Part shown: piece by piece, positions 1-10,322 of the stretch
Layout of the letters: every line of letters starts with the position of its first letter
How positions within the stretch are numbered: position 1 is the stretch's first letter
Source: Avibacterium paragallinarum
GTDB taxonomy: Bacteria > Pseudomonadota > Gammaproteobacteria > Enterobacterales > Pasteurellaceae
Reading direction: 5' to 3'
NCBI RefSeq assembly: GCF_900450705.1
Contig: NZ_UGHK01000002.1
Location: forward strand, 1,156,970-1,220,969
Length of the DNA stretch: 64,000 nucleotides
Notes under the pieces: model-generated
Database searches by the model: none
What the model was told of the DNA's origin: nothing
The model's input: only the letters and a program-made list of their open reading frames with translations
Position numbers and translations under genes: made by a program

Positions 1-624
1 GGCAATACCCGGATAATAGAGAGCTTGTTGCCAAACATCTTTTGCCGTAGCTTGCACACCGTGTTCACTAAAATAGATAGCACCAGCAAGTAATACCATC
101 GCACCTGGAACCATTCCTCCAACATTATGAGCACAGTTCCAAATGGATACGATGGTTCCACGTTCATTTTTCGACCACCAGTGTACCATTGTACGTCCGC
201 ACGGCGGCCACCCCATACCTTGGAACCAACCATTAAGGAAGATCATCACGAACATGACCAAAATGCCTGATGTTGCCCAAGGCATCAAGCCCATTAGGGT
301 CATACATAAACCTGAAAGTAATAAGCCACAAGGTAAGAAAACTTTCGGATTTGAGCGGTCAGAGATGGTCGCCATAAAGAATTTTGACAAACCATAAGCT
401 AAACCCGCACCAGTCCCGATAATACCGAGTTCTGCTTTATTATAAAGTCCTGCTTCAATTAACCCTTTTTGTGCTAAGTCGAAATTAGCACGCACAAAAT
501 AATAGGCTGCATAACCAAAGAAGATTCCCATAAACACTTGCCAGCGTAAGCGTTTGTAGGTGGAATCTATTTTTTCTTTTGGCAGCTCCGCAATATGGGG
601 AGCTGGTTTAAATGGTCCAAACAT
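1..624 (-). CDS. glpT: Glycerol-3-phosphate transporter GlpT (partial, C-terminus outside window)
   Basis: Inner-membrane antiporter of the major facilitator superfamily that takes up sn-glycerol-3-phosphate in exchange for phosphate. I translated the minus strand from the ATG at 624; it begins [20 protein letters not shown] and contains typical GlpT/UhpT family text such as [19 protein letters not shown] and the loop [13 protein letters not shown]. Only about the first 208 residues of a protein normally near 450 residues are present. A GGAG ribosome site lies just upstream of the start. It diverges from glpABC, so import and anaerobic oxidation of the same substrate share one control region. 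Family assignment is firm. Confidence 0.93.
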   Translation of the reverse strand, partial: MFGPFKPAPHIAELPKEKIDSTYKRLRWQVFMGIFFGYAAYYFVRANFDLAQKGLIEAGLYNKAELGIIGTGAGLAYGLSKFFMATISDRSNPKVFLPCGLLLSGLCMTLMGLMPWATSGILVMFVMIFLNGWFQGMGWPPCGRTMVHWWSKNERGTIVSIWNCAHNVGGMVPGAMVLLAGAIYFSEHGVQATAKDVWQQALYYPGIA

Positions 625-659
625 AGAATTCTCCAAATTGTTATTATTTATAATTTAAG

Positions 660-677
660 GTTCGTTCTTTTACGAAC
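660..677. promoter_or_regulatory. GlpR-like operator (inverted repeat)
   Basis: GTTCG and CGAAC form an inverted repeat 36 bases upstream of the glpT start. The right half, ACGAACATT, matches the half-site known for the GlpR repressor, and glpR itself lies in this cluster. The gap between half-sites (8 bases) is longer than the 4 bases of the Escherichia coli consensus, so this is either a variant operator or two offset half-sites. Inference from motif and context. Confidence 0.5.
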
Positions 678-733
678 ATTCCATAGATATGATATAGAAA
701 AAATCCAATACGAAAAGCAGAGAAATGTTAAGT

Positions 734-749
734 TGTGATGTTTGTCACA
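734..749. promoter_or_regulatory. CRP binding site between glpT and glpA
   Basis: TGTGATGTTTGTCACA is an exact match to the CRP consensus TGTGA-N6-TCACA. It sits in the 277-base divergent region, about 110 bases upstream of glpT and 152 bases upstream of glpA. cAMP-CRP activation of both glp transcription units is known in enteric bacteria and is expected here. Confidence 0.85.
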
Positions 750-901
750 AAAATATAACAAAATTTTTTCTTGACTTATTTAAACAGTGATCTTTATTAC
801 ATTATTTGATACAAAATTGCTCATTTTATTTTCTAAAACAAACATTTGGAGTATGATTATATTGTTATTCTTTATTTTGCTTATTTTTATGAGGGGGAAC
901 T

Positions 902-2593
902 ATGCCAATATCACCTCAGTTTTATCAATCAAATGGGGATTTTTCACCGATCAGCACTGATGTCATTATCATCGGTGGTGGGGCTACGGGGGCAGGTATT
1001 GCACGAGATTGTGCATTACGCGGTATTGATTGCGTGTTATTAGAACGCCGCGATATTGCCACAGGGGCAACAGGGCGTAACCACGGCTTATTACATAGCG
1101 GGGCGAGATATGCGGTGAATGATGAAGAATCCGCACGCGAATGTATTCAAGAAAATTTGATCCTGAAAAACATTGCTCGCCATTGTATTGAAGATACCAA
1201 AGGGCTGTTCATCACCTTACCCGAAGATGATTTGACCTATCAAAAAACCTTTCTCACCGCTTGTGATAAGGCAGGCATTGAAGCGGTGGCGATCGAGCCT
1301 GATTTAGCCAGACGCTTAGAGCCTTCGGTCAATCCGAATTTAGTGGGCGCGGTGGTGGTGCCTGACGGTGCTATCGATCCGTTTCGCTTAACCGCGGCAA
1401 ATATGCTTGATGCCAGTGAAAATGGGGCGAAAATTTTTACCTATTGCGAAGTAAAAGGGCTAATTCGCGAGGGTGATCGCGTAATTGGAACAAAAGTTTA
1501 CGATCATAAAAATAAAGTAGAACGTTTGTTTTTCGCTCCTGTTGTGGTGAATGCTGGCGGAATTTGGGGGCAAGGCATTGCGGAATATGCGGATCTTAAA
1601 ATCCGAATGTTCCCCGCTAAAGGGGCGTTGCTGATTATGGGGCATCGTATTAATAATTTGGTGATTAACCGCTGTCGCAAGCCTGCCGATGCGGATATTC
1701 TCGTGCCGGGTGATACCATTTGCGTGATCGGCACGACTTCAAGCCGTATTCCTTATGATCAAATTGATAATATGGTGGTAACACCTGAAGAAGTGGATAT
1801 TTTATTCCGTGAAGGGGAAAAACTCGCCCCTTCCCTACGTCATACCCGCGTGCTGCGTGCTTATGCGGGCGTGCGTCCCTTGGTGGCGACCGATGATGAT
1901 CCCTCAGGGCGAAATGTAAGCCGTGGCATTGTGTTGCTGGATCACGCTGAGCGTGATGGTTTAGAGGGCTTCGTTACCATCACAGGTGGGAAATTAATGA
2001 CCTATCGTTTAATGGCAGAATGGGCAACGGACTTGGTGTGCAAAAAACTCAATAAATCTGCCACTTGTATCACTGCTAGCCAACCTTTACCGGGTTCAGG
2101 TACAACACAAGAAGAAACCTACAAACAAATTATTTCCCTCCCAACCCCGATTAAAATTTCAGCGGTTTATCGCCACGGGCAACGAGCCACAAAATTATTA
2201 GAAAAAGAACGCCTTGATCGCTCGTTAGTGTGCGAATGCGAAGCGGTAAGTGCAGGGGAAGTGCGTTATGCCGTTGATGAACTCAAAGTGAATAACTTGG
2301 TGGATTTACGCCGCCGCACCCGTGTAGGAATGGGAACGTGCCAAGCGGAACTCTGTGCTTGTCGAGCGGCGGGCTTAATGGCACGTTTTAAAGTAGCAAC
2401 CCCGCGTCAATCCACCACGCAACTGGCTTCTTTTATGGAAGAACGTTGGCGGGGAATTCAGCCTATTGCGTGGGGAGAAGCAGTGCGTGAAGCAGAATTT
2501 ACCAGCTGGATTTATTACAGTTTACTTGGTTTGAATGATGTTAAACCACTTGATGAACAAGCCACACAGGGGACAGACAACAATGAAATTTGA
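902..2593 (+). CDS. glpA: Anaerobic glycerol-3-phosphate dehydrogenase subunit A
   Basis: FAD-containing catalytic subunit of the GlpABC complex, which oxidises glycerol-3-phosphate to dihydroxyacetone phosphate and passes electrons to menaquinone under anaerobiosis. The 563-residue product starts with a dinucleotide-binding fold ([12 protein letters not shown] near residue 26). Its C-terminal region carries the cysteine cluster [10 protein letters not shown] and [13 protein letters not shown] expected for a BFD-like iron-sulfur domain. A GAGGGG ribosome site precedes the ATG. The 3' end overlaps glpB by 11 bases, and glpC follows, so the three are one operon. Length agrees with the family (E. 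coli about 540). Confidence 0.96.
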   Translation: MPISPQFYQSNGDFSPISTDVIIIGGGATGAGIARDCALRGIDCVLLERRDIATGATGRNHGLLHSGARYAVNDEESARECIQENLILKNIARHCIEDTKGLFITLPEDDLTYQKTFLTACDKAGIEAVAIEPDLARRLEPSVNPNLVGAVVVPDGAIDPFRLTAANMLDASENGAKIFTYCEVKGLIREGDRVIGTKVYDHKNKVERLFFAPVVVNAGGIWGQGIAEYADLKIRMFPAKGALLIMGHRINNLVINRCRKPADADILVPGDTICVIGTTSSRIPYDQIDNMVVTPEEVDILFREGEKLAPSLRHTRVLRAYAGVRPLVATDDDPSGRNVSRGIVLLDHAERDGLEGFVTITGGKLMTYRLMAEWATDLVCKKLNKSATCITASQPLPGSGTTQEETYKQIISLPTPIKISAVYRHGQRATKLLEKERLDRSLVCECEAVSAGEVRYAVDELKVNNLVDLRRRTRVGMGTCQAELCACRAAGLMARFKVATPRQSTTQLASFMEERWRGIQPIAWGEAVREAEFTSWIYYSLLGLNDVKPLDEQATQGTDNNEI

Positions 2594-3875
2594 TGTGATT
2601 ATTATCGGTGGCGGATTGGCAGGGCTAACCTGCGGTATCGCCTTGCAACAACAAGGCAAACATTGTGCCATCGTAAACAACGGACAAGCGGCGATGGATT
2701 TTTCCTCTGGCTCGTTAGATTTACTCAGTCAGCTACCAAACGGAAGTGCGGTGCAAAATTTCGCTGAAATTTACCCGCACTTTGCTGAACAAGTGCCACA
2801 TCACCCCTATACCTTATTGGGAAAAGATCAGGTGCTTGCTAAAGCAGAACACTTTGAACAATTAGCCCAATCGCTCAATTTGGATCTGATTGGCTCACAT
2901 AAAGAAAATCATCTCCGTGTTACTCCTTTGGGCGGTTTACGTCGCACTTGGCTTTCGGCAAACAGCGTGCCAACCTTGCCATTATCACAAGCTGAATTTC
3001 CCCATAAACGCATTGCAGTGCTAGGCATTGAGGGTTACCACGATTTCCAACCACAATTATTAGCGGATAACTTAAAACAAAATCTGCAATTTGCCCATTG
3101 TGATGTGAGCATTGGCTATTTGCACATTCCGCAATTAGACCAACTTCGCAACAACGCACGGGAATTTCGTAGCGTCAATATTTCCCAAGTACTGGAGCAT
3201 AAACTGGCGTTCGGCGAGTTAGTGCGAGAGATCCAACAAGCCGCAGGAAACGCAAGTGCGGTGTTTTTACCCGCCTGTTTTGGAATGAGCGACAACCATT
3301 TCTTCAACAGCCTCAAACAGGCGACAGGGCTAAATTTATTTAAACTGCCAACACTACCGCCTTCTTTACTGGGAATGCGTCAGCGAAAAGCCCTGCGAGA
3401 TCATTTTGAAAAGTTGGGCGGTGTAATGCTCAATGGCGACAAAGCGTTGCGGGCGGATATTGAGGATCACCAAGTGAAAGCCCTTTACACGCAATTACAT
3501 CAAGATGATGCACTTTATGCTGAGCATTTTGTGCTGGCTTCGGGGCATTATTTTAGCTCGGGGATTGTGGCGGAATTTGAGCGGGTTCTCGAGCCTATTT
3601 TTGATCTCGATATTATCGGCAACGGCGATTTTGACAATGGCAACCGCCTTTCTTGGACAAGAGATCGCTTTTCTGCTCCGCAACCTTATCAAAGTGCGGG
3701 GGTAAAAATTAATGAAAAATGCCAAGTGCAAAAGTGCAGTGAGATTTTAGCGAATTTATACGCTATCGGCTCAGTGATTGGCGGTTACAATAATTTAGAA
3801 CTCGGTTGTAGCTCGGGCGTGGCGGTGGTTACCGCACTCACCGTAGCAGAACAGATTCTTGCAGGGGGCAAATAA
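2583..3875 (+). CDS. glpB: Anaerobic glycerol-3-phosphate dehydrogenase subunit B
   Basis: FAD/FMN-binding subunit that links GlpA to the membrane-associated GlpC. I place the start at 2583 ([18 protein letters not shown]) rather than at upstream in-frame ATGs inside glpA, because the dinucleotide-binding motif GGGLAG should lie at the extreme N-terminus. This gives 430 residues, close to the family length of about 420. The start lies inside the end of glpA and its TAA overlaps the glpC ATG by one base, which implies translational coupling. Confidence 0.95.
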   Translation: MKFDVIIIGGGLAGLTCGIALQQQGKHCAIVNNGQAAMDFSSGSLDLLSQLPNGSAVQNFAEIYPHFAEQVPHHPYTLLGKDQVLAKAEHFEQLAQSLNLDLIGSHKENHLRVTPLGGLRRTWLSANSVPTLPLSQAEFPHKRIAVLGIEGYHDFQPQLLADNLKQNLQFAHCDVSIGYLHIPQLDQLRNNAREFRSVNISQVLEHKLAFGELVREIQQAAGNASAVFLPACFGMSDNHFFNSLKQATGLNLFKLPTLPPSLLGMRQRKALRDHFEKLGGVMLNGDKALRADIEDHQVKALYTQLHQDDALYAEHFVLASGHYFSSGIVAEFERVLEPIFDLDIIGNGDFDNGNRLSWTRDRFSAPQPYQSAGVKINEKCQVQKCSEILANLYAIGSVIGGYNNLELGCSSGVAVVTALTVAEQILAGGK

Positions 3876-5146
3876 TGAACATTCAACAATTAATCGAAAA
3901 TGCGAAACAAAATGCCGCCTTGCCACCCACACATCAATATGTGGATAACAGTTTTGAAAGTTGCATAAAATGTACGGCTTGCACGGCGGTTTGCCCAGTA
4001 TCAAAACAAAATCCGCTTTATCCTGGTCCGAAGCAAGCTGGCCCAGATGGGGAACGTTTTCGCCTAAAAAGTGCCGCATTCTATGATGAAGCACTGAAAT
4101 ATTGTACCAACTGCAAACGCTGTGAAGTGGCTTGCCCTTCTGATGTAAAAATTGGCGATTTGATCGTGCGGGCGAGAAATAACCATTTGAAAGAACAGAA
4201 AAAATCGCTCATTCATAAATTACGCGATGCGGTGCTAAGTAACACGGACATAATGGGCAAACTCAACACACCATTTGCCCCTGTGGTAAATACCATTACA
4301 GGCTTAAAAGCCACGAAATTCTTACTGGAAAAAACCTTAAAAGTCAGCCAACACCGCAGTTTGCCGAAATATTCTTTTGGCTCATTCCGTCAATGGTATA
4401 AAAATAATGCCCTTGAACGTCAGCGTTATTACAAAGACAAAGTGGCGTACTATCACGGTTGTTATGTGAATTATAATAATCCACAACTTGGTAAGGATTT
4501 AATCAAGGTTTTCAACGCCTTAGATATTGGCGTGCTGTTGTTGGAAAAAGAAAAATGCTGTGGGCTGCCACTGAGCGTGAATGGCTTTCCAAAACGAGCC
4601 AAACAGCTGGCGGAATTTAACCTTGCTCAGCTAGAAAAGACCATTATTAATCAAGAGCTTGATGTGGTGGGAACGTCCTCTAGTTGCACAATGAATTTAC
4701 GTGATGAATATCATCATATTTTGGGAATGGATAACGCAAAAGTACGTCCACACATTAATATTGTAACGAAGTATTTGTATCAATTATTTCAACGTAAAAA
4801 CGCACCGCAGTTTAAATCAATGCCGTTAAAAGTGGCATATCACACCGCTTGCCACGTGGATAAAGCGGGTTGGGCGCCTTATACGCTTGCGTTATTAAAA
4901 TTAATTCCTGATCTTGAAGTGGTAATGCTACCAAGCCAATGTTGTGGTATTGCTGGCACTTACGGCTTTAAAGCAGAAAACTATGAGGTTTCCCAAGCCA
5001 TTGGTAAAACCTTGTTTGAGCATATTGAAGAAGGGCAATTTGATTTTGTGATTTCCGAGTGCGAAACCTGCAAATGGCAAATTGATATGTCCACCAGTGT
5101 AACTTGTTTGCACCCAATCACGTTATTAGCAAAGTCTATTAATTAA
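3875..5146 (+). CDS. glpC: Anaerobic glycerol-3-phosphate dehydrogenase subunit C
   Basis: Membrane-anchoring electron-transfer subunit that delivers electrons from GlpAB to the quinone pool. The 423-residue protein has two 4Fe-4S cysteine motifs (CIKCTACTAVCP near residue 30 and CTNCKRCEVACP near residue 75). It also has two CCG domains, each with a CCG triplet (CCGLPLS near residue 228 and CCGIAG near residue 350), as in heterodisulfide-reductase-like subunits. Last gene of the glpABC operon, followed by a strong hairpin. Confidence 0.95.
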   Translation: MNIQQLIENAKQNAALPPTHQYVDNSFESCIKCTACTAVCPVSKQNPLYPGPKQAGPDGERFRLKSAAFYDEALKYCTNCKRCEVACPSDVKIGDLIVRARNNHLKEQKKSLIHKLRDAVLSNTDIMGKLNTPFAPVVNTITGLKATKFLLEKTLKVSQHRSLPKYSFGSFRQWYKNNALERQRYYKDKVAYYHGCYVNYNNPQLGKDLIKVFNALDIGVLLLEKEKCCGLPLSVNGFPKRAKQLAEFNLAQLEKTIINQELDVVGTSSSCTMNLRDEYHHILGMDNAKVRPHINIVTKYLYQLFQRKNAPQFKSMPLKVAYHTACHVDKAGWAPYTLALLKLIPDLEVVMLPSQCCGIAGTYGFKAENYEVSQAIGKTLFEHIEEGQFDFVISECETCKWQIDMSTSVTCLHPITLLAKSIN

Positions 5147-5147
5147 A

Positions 5148-5192
5148 AAGCAGAGGAAGATAGCTAGTGGTAGCTTATCTTCCGCTTTTTTA
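5148..5192 (+). terminator. Rho-independent terminator after glpC
   Basis: The stem GGAAGATAGCTA (5155-5166) pairs with TAGCTTATCTTCC with one bulged base. A six-T run follows on the plus strand. It ends the glpABC transcript just after the stop codon; glpR converges from the other side. Confidence 0.85.
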
Positions 5193-5215
5193 TTATGAAT
5201 AAAGTGCGGTGCGTT

Positions 5216-5974
5216 TTATTCACAAATATGCACCGCTGTGTTACTAGCTTCTAATAATTGGCGGATACTTTCCGACGGTGGGGTGTCTGTGAAAAGGTGG
5301 CTTAGTTCGGCGAGTGAGCCTAAACACACCATTGCACGGCGGTTAAATTTAGAATGATCGGTGGCAAGAATGGTATTGCGGGAGCTTTCCATAATCGCCC
5401 GTTTCACTTGCACTTCGTGGTAATCGTAATCTAATAATGTGCCGTCGCTGTCAATGGCACTGATCCCCAAAATGCCGAAATCTAAGCGAAATTGTTTGAT
5501 AAAAGCCACAGTGGCTTCGCCGATGATACCACCGTCTTGTCGCAGTGAACCGCCCGCCATTGTGATGTCAAAACTTTTATTTTGCATTAGGATATAAGCG
5601 GCGTTCAGATTGTTGGTCACAATGCGTAAATTTTTGTGATTTAACAAGGCATTCGCCACCGCTTCTGGGGTTGTGCCAATATCCATAAATAAAGATGTCC
5701 CGTTTGGAATGAGTTTCGCCACTTCTTCCGCAATACGCCGTTTTTCTGTGGAGAAGAAATGTTTGCGTTCCACATAATCGGAGTTTTCAGAAGTGGAAGG
5801 GGACGCCGCCCCACCGTGATGACGACTGATTAAATTGTTTTCCGCTAATTCATTGAGATCGCGGCGGATCGTTTGCGGGCTAACGCCCAATAAATTCACC
5901 AAATCTTCGGTGCTTAAATAACCATTTTGTTTAACTAGTGAAATAATTTTTTTATGTCGTTGTGATTGTTTCAT
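5216..5974 (-). CDS. glpR: Glycerol-3-phosphate regulon repressor GlpR (DeoR family)
   Basis: Transcriptional repressor of glp genes, released by glycerol-3-phosphate. At 252 residues it is the same length as E. coli GlpR. The N-terminal winged helix-turn-helix shows the DeoR signature (LGVSPQTIRRDLNELAENN, residues about 29-47). The C-terminal sensor domain has GTTPEAVANAL and the LGISAID segment. It lies convergent to glpC with glpG 30 bases upstream on the same strand, an arrangement related to glpEGR of enterobacteria. Confidence 0.95.
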   Translation of the reverse strand: MKQSQRHKKIISLVKQNGYLSTEDLVNLLGVSPQTIRRDLNELAENNLISRHHGGAASPSTSENSDYVERKHFFSTEKRRIAEEVAKLIPNGTSLFMDIGTTPEAVANALLNHKNLRIVTNNLNAAYILMQNKSFDITMAGGSLRQDGGIIGEATVAFIKQFRLDFGILGISAIDSDGTLLDYDYHEVQVKRAIMESSRNTILATDHSKFNRRAMVCLGSLAELSHLFTDTPPSESIRQLLEASNTAVHICE

Positions 5975-6004
5975 ATTTCTTCCTGATATTTTTTATAAGT
6001 TATT

Positions 6005-6865
6005 TTAGGCTTTACCAACGCGAATTTTTAACAATGCCAGCACAACGCCCGTAAGCAAGCCCGTAATATGGGCGGTGTTCCCCATTGAAACGCCAATGAG
6101 CGGGCTGACAAAACCGAACGCGATCCCCACTAATAACATAGTGAAAAAACCTTGGGGTAAGTGAAATTTTTGCTGATTGCTCAATTTATCTAATACCAAC
6201 ACATAGCCCAACACCGCATACACCACGCCCGAAAGCCCAAAGAATGCCGCACCCGATGCCATATTTTGAGCAAATCCGCTGAGAAAAGTCGAAACTAAAT
6301 ATAATATGACAAGCTGGCTTGTGCCACATTTTTGTTCGATTTGCCTCGCAAAAATCCACCACCACACTAGATTAAAGGTGATATGCCAAGGGGAAAGATG
6401 AACAAGGCTATGGCTAAAATATCGCCACAATTCCCCTTGCTGAATGGCATCTTCGGGATAATGGGAGAATAATAAAATAGGCAGCTCGAAACCGATCAGT
6501 TGGAAAAAATAGATGACAAGACAAAGTGCGGTAATAAAAACCGTGAATTTTTGTTTTTTTCCAACGTCAAGGAAAGAGAGGGCAGGAAGCCAATTCGCCC
6601 ATTTTATTTTTTCCCTTTTTTCTACTTGCCCCGCTTGCCAACTGGATTGCTCATAACGCGAATCAAAAGGATTTCGCAAAAATTCGTTGCGTTCTTGCTC
6701 AATTTGAGCAAGCACAGGGCAATGAGAATCCACATAGGCAACGAGCATTATCCCGTGTTCCGTTTGTTCTTCTTTGATGGTTAATTCCACCTTATATTTT
6801 TGCAAAATATAATCGCGAAAATGGTATGTCCAATTACTGATTTCGCTACCAAATAAACGGTGCAT
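6005..6865 (-). CDS. glpG: Rhomboid intramembrane serine protease GlpG
   Basis: Six-helix membrane protease that cleaves transmembrane substrates. The catalytic serine lies in GLSGVVYAVLGY (about residue 204) and the partner histidine in NTAHITGLLTG near residue 265. The helix-1 to helix-2 region has HITFNLVWWW with the conserved asparagine of the oxyanion site. A soluble N-terminal domain (residues 1-90) precedes the membrane core, as in E. coli GlpG. 286 residues. It is upstream of glpR on the same strand and probably co-transcribed; the usual glpE is absent from this cluster. Confidence 0.94.
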   Translation of the reverse strand: MHRLFGSEISNWTYHFRDYILQKYKVELTIKEEQTEHGIMLVAYVDSHCPVLAQIEQERNEFLRNPFDSRYEQSSWQAGQVEKREKIKWANWLPALSFLDVGKKQKFTVFITALCLVIYFFQLIGFELPILLFSHYPEDAIQQGELWRYFSHSLVHLSPWHITFNLVWWWIFARQIEQKCGTSQLVILYLVSTFLSGFAQNMASGAAFFGLSGVVYAVLGYVLVLDKLSNQQKFHLPQGFFTMLLVGIAFGFVSPLIGVSMGNTAHITGLLTGVVLALLKIRVGKA

Positions 6866-6913
6866 TTGCTATATTCCTTTTTTGTAATTTAAGTTGATAA
6901 TCCTGAGGAAAAA

Positions 6914-7231
6914 ATGAAAAAACAATCAATGCCAAGCGGCTTTTCCCCCTTCACTTGGGCGTTAGCAATGTTTTGCTTACCCATTTTGCTTTGGCCGCTA
7001 GCCTTGCTGATTTTCCCCAATTTACTTAAAAATCCCCAGCTTTCCGATCTCCAAATGACGTTAATGTCGATCTTTTTTTGGGTATATCCTTTTCTTTTAG
7101 GCATTATGGCACGGGTGTTTTATCTCTGTCATCAACGTAATGCCCCCCTTGCGAGAAAAGGGCTGGCACTAAGTGCGGTGCTTTTTTACAGCGTTTTATT
7201 TTATGTTTCAGCCGTTGGGTTTCAAGCATAA
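6914..7231 (+). CDS. Small membrane protein of unknown function
   Basis: 105-residue protein, not confidently recognised. It has a GAGGA ribosome site and three predicted membrane segments (residues about 13-34, 49-68 and 83-102) separated by short polar loops. Similar small proteins are carried by other Pasteurellaceae; a DUF5389-type assignment is possible from memory but unverified. It diverges from glpG over 48 bases and ends against a bidirectional hairpin shared with purT. Confidence 0.7.
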   Translation: MKKQSMPSGFSPFTWALAMFCLPILLWPLALLIFPNLLKNPQLSDLQMTLMSIFFWVYPFLLGIMARVFYLCHQRNAPLARKGLALSAVLFYSVLFYVSAVGFQA

Positions 7232-7235
7232 AAAA

Positions 7236-7266
7236 TGAGCATTATAGAATAATGCTCAATGTTTTT
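7236..7266. terminator. Bidirectional terminator between the small membrane gene and purT
   Basis: TGAGCATTAT (7236-7245) pairs perfectly with ATAATGCTCA (7249-7258) across a three-base loop. A T-rich run follows on the plus strand and an A run precedes it, so the hairpin can stop both convergent transcripts. Confidence 0.85.
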
Positions 7267-8446
7267 ATAAGGTAATGCGGAGCTGTGCGTAAGCCCGTTC
7301 CACTTTTTGCAAGGCTTTTTCAATGCTTTCATCGCGAGCCAGCACCACACCCATTCGGCGATGTCCATTGACTTCACCTTTACCAAACAAACGAATGTCC
7401 GTGTTAGGCTCGGCAAGCACCTTTTCCAAACCGCCAAATTGCACTTGTTGCGATTGCCCCTCCACTACAATGGCTTTGGAAGCGGCAGGACTGAGCAACG
7501 AGATTTGCGGGATTGGCAGCCCCAAAATGGCTCTGGCGTGCAAGGCAAATTCGGAAAGCTCTTGTGAAATCAGCGTGACCATACCCGTATCGTGCGGACG
7601 AGGGGACACTTCATTGAAAATCACCTCATCGCCTGCCACAAACATTTCCACTCCGAAAATCCCACGCCCGCCAAGTGCGGTGGTAATTTTCTCCGCAATT
7701 TGTTGTGCCTTAGCGAGTGCCACTTCAGACATCGCTTGCGGCTGCCAAGATTCTCGGTAATCACCATTTTCTTGACGATGTCCAATAGGGGCAAGAAAAG
7801 ACGTACCGCCAATATGACGCACAGTGAGCAAGGTGATTTCATAATCGAATTTCACAAAGCCCTCGACGATCACACGCCCGCCGCCTGCTCGTCCGCCTTG
7901 TTGGGCGTAATCCCAAGCCCGTTGCAATTCATCAAGGGATCTAATGACGCTTTGCCCGTGTCCCGATGACGACATAATGGGCTTCACTACGCAAGGAATG
8001 CCAATTTTTTCCACCGCACTTTGGAAATCGGCAAAGTTGTCCACAAATTGATAATGAGAGGTTGGCAATCCCAATTCTTCGGCGGCTAAACGGCGAATGC
8101 CCTCACGGTTCATCGTTAAGCGGGTGGCTTTCGCAGTCGGCACGACATTAAAGCCCGCTTGCTCCAATTCCACTAAGGTTTCAGTGGCGATGGCTTCCAC
8201 TTCAGGCACGATATAATCAGGCTGTTCTTTTTCAACCAATGCTTTCAAGGCTTCGCCATCAAGCATTGAAATGGTATAAGCACGATGTGCCACTTGCTGA
8301 GCGGGTGCGTTTTCATAGCGATCCACCGCAATTACTTCTACGCCTAAGCGTTGTAATTCGATGACCATTTCTTTCCCCAGCTCCCCTGAGCCTAACATCA
8401 TCACTTTTGTAGCTCTGGGGGTGAGGGCTGTACCTAATGTTGTCAT
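7265..8446 (-). CDS. purT: Formate-dependent phosphoribosylglycinamide formyltransferase
   Basis: Purine biosynthesis enzyme that makes formylglycinamide ribonucleotide from GAR, formate and ATP, an alternative to PurN. The 393-residue length matches E. coli PurT (392). It is an ATP-grasp protein: N-terminal [17 protein letters not shown], central [15 protein letters not shown] loop, and [15 protein letters not shown] in the metal and ATP site. It is transcribed alone; I saw no clear PurR box in the 179 bases upstream. Confidence 0.96.
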   Translation of the reverse strand: MTTLGTALTPRATKVMMLGSGELGKEMVIELQRLGVEVIAVDRYENAPAQQVAHRAYTISMLDGEALKALVEKEQPDYIVPEVEAIATETLVELEQAGFNVVPTAKATRLTMNREGIRRLAAEELGLPTSHYQFVDNFADFQSAVEKIGIPCVVKPIMSSSGHGQSVIRSLDELQRAWDYAQQGGRAGGGRVIVEGFVKFDYEITLLTVRHIGGTSFLAPIGHRQENGDYRESWQPQAMSEVALAKAQQIAEKITTALGGRGIFGVEMFVAGDEVIFNEVSPRPHDTGMVTLISQELSEFALHARAILGLPIPQISLLSPAASKAIVVEGQSQQVQFGGLEKVLAEPNTDIRLFGKGEVNGHRRMGVVLARDESIEKALQKVERAYAQLRITL

Positions 8447-8587
8447 TGCATTTTCCTTCCTGTTTATATTGTTATATTGATAGGTATTTTCCGATTTTTA
8501 TAGGGTTAGTTTGATTTATTGTGCAACTTGTACCTAGCTTTATATGAAAATGAAACTAATTTTATAAGTTAATATAAAGTGCGGTGA

Positions 8588-8614
8588 AAATTAGGCGAGT
8601 TTTTCGCCTAATTT
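8588..8614 (-). terminator. Terminator of the rpe-gph-trpS operon
   Basis: AAATTAGGCGA (8588-8598) and TCGCCTAATTT (8604-8614) form an 11-base-pair stem just downstream of the trpS stop on the minus strand. A USS copy lies immediately beyond it. Confidence 0.8.
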
Positions 8615-8625
8615 AAAGGGAGTAA

Positions 8626-9627
8626 TTAAGGAGCAACAAAACCAATGGCTTTGTACACCGCATCTAATGTGGCTTTCGCACGTGCTTGTGCTTTTTTTGC
8701 CCCTTCGGCAGCGATTTTATGCAATAAAGCTTCATCATTACGGAAATGGTGATAGCGTTCTTGCAACTGGGTGAGCATTGCAGACACTTCATCAGCAACG
8801 GCGGTTTTTAAATGACCGTACATTTTGCCTTCAAACTCTGCTTCTAATTCAGCAATGCTTTTACCGGTAATCCCCGCCAAAATATCTAACAAGTTAGACA
8901 CGCCAGCCTTGTTTTTTACGTCATAACGAATCACAGGCGGCTCATCAGAATCCGTTACCGCACGTTTAATTTTTTTCACCACCGATTTTGGATTTTCTAA
9001 CAGACCAATCACGTTGTTGCGATTTTCGTCTGATTTCGACATTTTTTTCTCAGGCTCAAGTAAGGACATTACGCGCGCACCCGCTTTCGGAATAAACACT
9101 TCTGGAATAGCAAAATGCTCACCATAAAGGGCGTTGAAACGCTGTGCAATATCACGGGTGATTTCTAAATGTTGTTTTTGATCCTCACCTACTGGCACTT
9201 GGTTAGTTTGGTAAAGCAAAATATCCGCTGCCATCAGGACGGGATAAGTGAACAAACCGACGTTCACGTTTTCCGCGTGGCGTGCAGATTTATCTTTAAA
9301 TTGGGTCATACGCCCCATTTCGCCAAAATAGGTGTAGCAATTTAGCACCCACGCCAGCTGAGCGTGTTCTGGAACGTGCGATTGAATAAAAATTGTGCTT
9401 TTCTCAGGATCAATCCCACAAGCCAAATATAAGGCTAGCACATCAAGGGTGGCGGAATGTAATTTCTGCGGATCTTGACGCACTGTGATGGCGTGTTGAT
9501 CCACGATACAAAACAGGCATTCGTAATCCTCTTGCATTTTCACCCATTGACGCAATGCCCCAAGGTAGTTGCCGATGGTTAATTCCCCAGAAGGCTGTAC
9601 GCCACTAAATACGATAGGTTTGGTCAT
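8626..9627 (-). CDS. trpS: Tryptophanyl-tRNA synthetase
   Basis: Class I aminoacyl-tRNA synthetase that charges tRNA-Trp. 333 residues, as in E. coli (334). The HIGH-type motif appears as [12 protein letters not shown] (near residue 17) and the KMSKS motif as [10 protein letters not shown] (near residue 195). It is the last gene of rpe-gph-trpS, 17 bases after gph, the same order as at the end of the enterobacterial dam operon. Confidence 0.97.
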   Translation of the reverse strand: MTKPIVFSGVQPSGELTIGNYLGALRQWVKMQEDYECLFCIVDQHAITVRQDPQKLHSATLDVLALYLACGIDPEKSTIFIQSHVPEHAQLAWVLNCYTYFGEMGRMTQFKDKSARHAENVNVGLFTYPVLMAADILLYQTNQVPVGEDQKQHLEITRDIAQRFNALYGEHFAIPEVFIPKAGARVMSLLEPEKKMSKSDENRNNVIGLLENPKSVVKKIKRAVTDSDEPPVIRYDVKNKAGVSNLLDILAGITGKSIAELEAEFEGKMYGHLKTAVADEVSAMLTQLQERYHHFRNDEALLHKIAAEGAKKAQARAKATLDAVYKAIGFVAP

Positions 9628-9644
9628 TGTTGTATCCTTTCTCT

Positions 9645-10322
9645 TTATTGAACAATTTGCAGAATTTGGGCGAAATCATCGCAAACCCAGTCTGGGTGAG
9701 ATTCTGCAATTGGAATATTATAGTTGTAGCCGTAGGTTAATCCCACCACAGGGCAGCCTGCGGAAGTGGCGGCAATGATGTCATTTCTTGAATCACCCAC
9801 AAATAAAATTTGTTTTGGGTATAAGCCGAATTTACCGCATAAATAATAAAGCGGTGCTGGGTGCGGCTTGATTTGTGGTAAGGATTGTCCTCCCAAGGTT
9901 TCGCTAAATAAATGATCAATGCCAAAGGCTTTTAGCACAGGGAGAACGTGTTGCGTTGGCTTATTGGTTACCACGGCTAAAATAAAGCCACGTTCTTTTA
10001 ACGCGGTCAGCGTTTCTTTCACATTAGGATATAAACGGCTGAAATTACACAGGTTTTCGCCATAATAAAAATTAAAGCGCGTTTTTACTTGCTCAATTTC
10101 CACCGCACTTAATGTTTTGCCAGTTTGTGCGGTTGCCCATTCCAATGCGCGTCCAATCAATACGCCCGCGCCATTGCCGATCCAAGTTAGCACCAATTCT
10201 TCAGGCGCTGGCGGCAAATCCACTTCACTTAACGCAGAATTCACCGAAAGGGCTAAATCAGGCAGGCTGTTTACTAGCGTGCCGTCTAAATCGAACCCAA
10301 TAAGTTTAAATTGTGATGTCAT
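9645..10322 (-). CDS. gph: Phosphoglycolate phosphatase
   Basis: HAD-superfamily phosphatase that removes phosphoglycolate produced during repair of 3'-phosphoglycolate DNA ends. 225 residues. Motif I is [11 protein letters not shown] (residues 8-18), motif II lies around VVTNKPT, and motif IV is [12 protein letters not shown]. Its start codon overlaps the last base of rpe, and trpS follows 17 bases later, so the three are co-transcribed. Confidence 0.94.
   Translation of the reverse strand: MTSQFKLIGFDLDGTLVNSLPDLALSVNSALSEVDLPPAPEELVLTWIGNGAGVLIGRALEWATAQTGKTLSAVEIEQVKTRFNFYYGENLCNFSRLYPNVKETLTALKERGFILAVVTNKPTQHVLPVLKAFGIDHLFSETLGGQSLPQIKPHPAPLYYLCGKFGLYPKQILFVGDSRNDIIAATSAGCPVVGLTYGYNYNIPIAESHPDWVCDDFAQILQIVQ

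Noticed and set aside
771..784. TTGACTTATTTAAA as an FNR site for glpABC
   Set aside because: Only one half resembles the TTGAT-N4-ATCAA consensus. FNR control is plausible for an anaerobic enzyme, but the sequence does not show a convincing site.
8447..8625. PurR operator upstream of purT
   Set aside because: No match to the ACGCAAACGTTTGCGT-type palindrome.
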